DNA of 64,000 nt from Paenibacillus sp. FSL K6-1330. GTDB lineage: Bacteria; Bacillota; Bacilli; Paenibacillales; Paenibacillaceae. Location of the stretch: assembly GCF_037976825.1 (NCBI RefSeq), contig NZ_CP150269.1, positions 2,555,501-2,619,500 of the forward strand, read 5' to 3'. Made by a program: the position numbers and the translations under genes. The stretch's first letter is position 1; every line of letters starts with the position of its first letter. The notes under the pieces are model-generated. The model did not search any database and was not told where the DNA came from. It worked only from the letters and a program-made list of their open reading frames with translations. This document shows positions 62,673 to 64,000 of this stretch, in pieces.

Positions 62673-62716
62673 AGTATAGACAAGGGAAGAAAGGGCACTT
62701 GTGATTTTGGTCACAT
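62673..62716 (-). promoter_or_regulatory. hmp promoter with class II Crp/Fnr site
   Basis: TATACT (62678-62673, minus strand) is the -10. TGTGATTTTGGTCACA (62701-62716) is a perfect TGTGA-N6-TCACA palindrome centred about 42 bases before the predicted start, the classic position for activation by a Crp/Fnr protein in place of a -35 box. Confidence 0.72.
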
Positions 62717-62847
62717 CGGATTTAGCGAATATGTGAACAGAACAGCGATATTTTTATGGAGGAGAGTTCTGAAAGCGGGTTTTTTTACATATTTCATATA
62801 TATATTCCAGTTCATTCTAGCCAGCTGTTTAGCTTGTATGCCAACTG

Positions 62848-62856
62848 TGTTATAAT
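62848..62856 (+). promoter_or_regulatory. Extended -10 promoter before YitT-type gene
   Basis: TGT-TATAAT (62848-62856) is an extended -10; the -35 region is weak. It leads into a 260-base leader. Confidence 0.6.
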
Positions 62857-62898
62857 AATATTAGCAGTCTAATTAAAACGAGAAAGGATCAGGATACC

Positions 62899-62964
62899 AT
62901 GTGTCCCCGAAGGACGAATCCCCAAAGGACGATTTGGAAACGTTATGATCTCTCATACACATAG
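62899..62964 (+). CDS. Possible leader peptide, 21 residues
   Basis: A short frame (MCPRRTNPQRTIWKRYDLSY plus T) begins with ATG at 62899 and has AAAGGA upstream (about 62883-62888). It contains a 14-base tandem repeat (CCCCGAAGGACGAA, CCCCAAAGGACGAT). The next 150 bases up to the YitT-type gene hold several short inverted repeats (for example CTTCG/CGAAG near 62970-62985). A ribosome-dependent attenuation mechanism is conceivable but unproved. Confidence 0.35.
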   Translation: MCPRRTNPQRTIWKRYDLSYT

Positions 62965-63118
62965 CTTCCTTCGTAGAGCGAAGTCGGACGTCAGAAGACA
63001 AGGACGGTCTCTCACGAAAGGATGGGAACTATGGTTCGAAGGATGAACTCCTCCAGGTTGCCTCTATGTAGAGATTGGCCTATGTCTGACCAATCTACTA
63101 CGACAAGAGGGATCCTGT

Positions 63119-63811
63119 ATGAGGAAAAGACAAAACACAATTATCACGATGTCGGCGATGTTGTTCGGAACGTTTTTAATGGCTTTTACGTATTATCACA
63201 TTAATTTTCACAATCATTTAACTGAAGGCGGCTTTGTCGGCCTTGCGCTGCTTGGCAAATATGCGCTTGATATTCCGCCTGCATTAAGTATGGTCCTCAT
63301 GGACATACCGGTTCTGCTGATTGCCTTGTTTATCAAAGGTCGGAAGTTCATTATCAATACCGTTGTTGCGGCGAGCATGTTCACGTTGTTCTACGCATTG
63401 ATCGAGCGGTATTCCACGCTTGTGATCGATCTGAATCATAACTTGCTGGCAGCCGCGCTGCTGTCCGGTTTATTGACGGGCTTTGGTGCTGGTATCGTGC
63501 TTCGCTATGGCGGGGCGACAGGCGGTGACGACGTGATCTCCGTGCTGTTCAGCGAGTGGAGCGGGCTTAAGGTAGGGACGGTGTTTTTCCTAATGGATGC
63601 CGTAGTTCTGCTATTATCGCTATTCTACATGCCATTGGTTGAAACCTTATATACTATATTAGCCGTATCGATTGCCGGACAAGTGATCACCATCACAGTG
63701 ACGTACGGTACCGAGAAAACGGAAAAGAAACCGATTCGGAAGGCGGTCCGTGCCCCAAGCACTCCGGTTACTCCGAAGACAGCGCAGCCAACTGTTAGCG
63801 GCCGTTCATAA
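63119..63811 (+). CDS. YitT-family membrane protein (DUF161)
   Basis: A 230-residue protein with five to six hydrophobic segments and the family motifs GGFVGLALL near residue 38 and GGATGGDDVIS near 132. The Lys/Pro/Thr-rich tail is cytoplasmic. YitT proteins are widespread in Firmicutes and their transport function is unknown; the C-terminal DUF2179 domain found in longer members is absent here. GAGGGAT precedes the ATG, which follows a long structured leader. Confidence 0.88.
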   Translation: MRKRQNTIITMSAMLFGTFLMAFTYYHINFHNHLTEGGFVGLALLGKYALDIPPALSMVLMDIPVLLIALFIKGRKFIINTVVAASMFTLFYALIERYSTLVIDLNHNLLAAALLSGLLTGFGAGIVLRYGGATGGDDVISVLFSEWSGLKVGTVFFLMDAVVLLLSLFYMPLVETLYTILAVSIAGQVITITVTYGTEKTEKKPIRKAVRAPSTPVTPKTAQPTVSGRS

Positions 63812-63826
63812 TACGGTCCAACTAAG

Positions 63827-63860
63827 AGAAGCTCACCCGCATGCAGGGTGAGCTTCTTTC
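63827..63860 (+). terminator. Intrinsic terminator after YitT-type gene
   Basis: AGAAGCTCACCC (63827-63838) pairs with GGGTGAGCTTCT (63846-63857) and is followed by TT. Confidence 0.88.
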
Positions 63861-63882
63861 GTATTCTATGATGTTGTTAAGA

Positions 63883-64000
63883 TTACTCCTCGTCTTTGGG
63901 ATGATTCTCATCCCATTCCTGTGCCTTGGCGGTGGCGATAGCGATGGCACGTCCTTCGTCGTAGTCTTCCTCCAGCAGGGCATTGGCAATTTCCACGGCT
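63883..64000 (-). CDS. YdaT-like stress protein, 3' end of gene only
   Basis: A minus-strand frame enters from the right edge and ends at TAA (63885-63883). The last 39 residues include ANALLEEDYDEGRAIAIATA and KAQEW, which match the helical tail of small YdaT-type proteins (B. subtilis YdaT is a general stress protein). The N-terminus lies outside the window. Confidence 0.6.
   Translation of the reverse strand, partial: AVEIANALLEEDYDEGRAIAIATAKAQEWDENHPKDEE

Overview
The window looks like a chromosomal segment of a Paenibacillus-like low-GC-to-mid-GC Firmicute. The signs are strong Shine-Dalgarno sequences (AAAGGAGG type) before almost every gene, several YesM/YesN-type two-component and LplABC-type ABC transporter modules with Gfo/Idh/MocA oxidoreductases, a T-box leader, a cre-like catabolite site and an ECF sigma-W-type promoter. 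No rRNA, tRNA or CRISPR array was seen.

Layout. 0-3.2 kb: end of a BASS/ACR3-type transporter gene, then arginase and ornithine aminotransferase (rocF-rocD, minus strand). 3.4-6.7 kb: a minus-strand UgpABE-type sugar ABC transporter. 6.9-12.6 kb: a complete ribose operon rbsRKDACB whose operator is also a perfect cre consensus. 12.8-22.8 kb: Gfo/Idh oxidoreductases around a YesN/YesM two-component pair and an LplBCA-type polysaccharide/oligosaccharide transporter. 22.8-26 kb: a DoxX-like membrane protein and an IS110-family element with structured non-coding flanks. 26-30.5 kb: redoxin plus Crp/Fnr regulator, a lone cobyric acid synthase, and a His-rich lipoprotein with a glutaredoxin. 30.8-35.1 kb: a six-gene operon behind a sigma-W-type promoter (small protein, Gly/Ser-rich membrane protein, glutathionylspermidine-synthase-like ATP-grasp ligase, lipoprotein, DUF350 membrane protein, K+ channel). 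35.1-35.7 kb: decayed IS1182 and fructokinase fragments. 35.8-40.8 kb: another oxidoreductase, a T-box-controlled class I lysyl-tRNA synthetase gene carrying an early stop codon, and a divergent GntR regulator/HPP membrane protein pair. 41.6-57.8 kb: a large one-strand exopolysaccharide cluster. 57.9-64 kb: YhgE/Pip exporter, a Crp/Fnr regulator, flavohaemoglobin with a perfect TGTGA-N6-TCACA site at about -42, a YitT-family protein behind a possible leader peptide, and the end of a YdaT-like gene.

How genes work together. The exopolysaccharide cluster holds two membrane glycosyltransferases (one fused to a PilZ domain), two nucleotide-sugar dehydrogenases of different subfamilies, two NodB-type deacetylase-like proteins, three membrane-anchored glycosidase-like proteins, a HEAT-repeat protein and a degenerate GGDEF-like/receiver protein in which the phospho-acceptor Asp is Glu. 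This composition predicts a c-di-GMP-responsive polymer made of uronic acid and amino sugars. The 30.8-35.1 kb operon is the best candidate for a poorly described system: an amidoligase, a K+ channel and membrane partners under apparent envelope-stress control.
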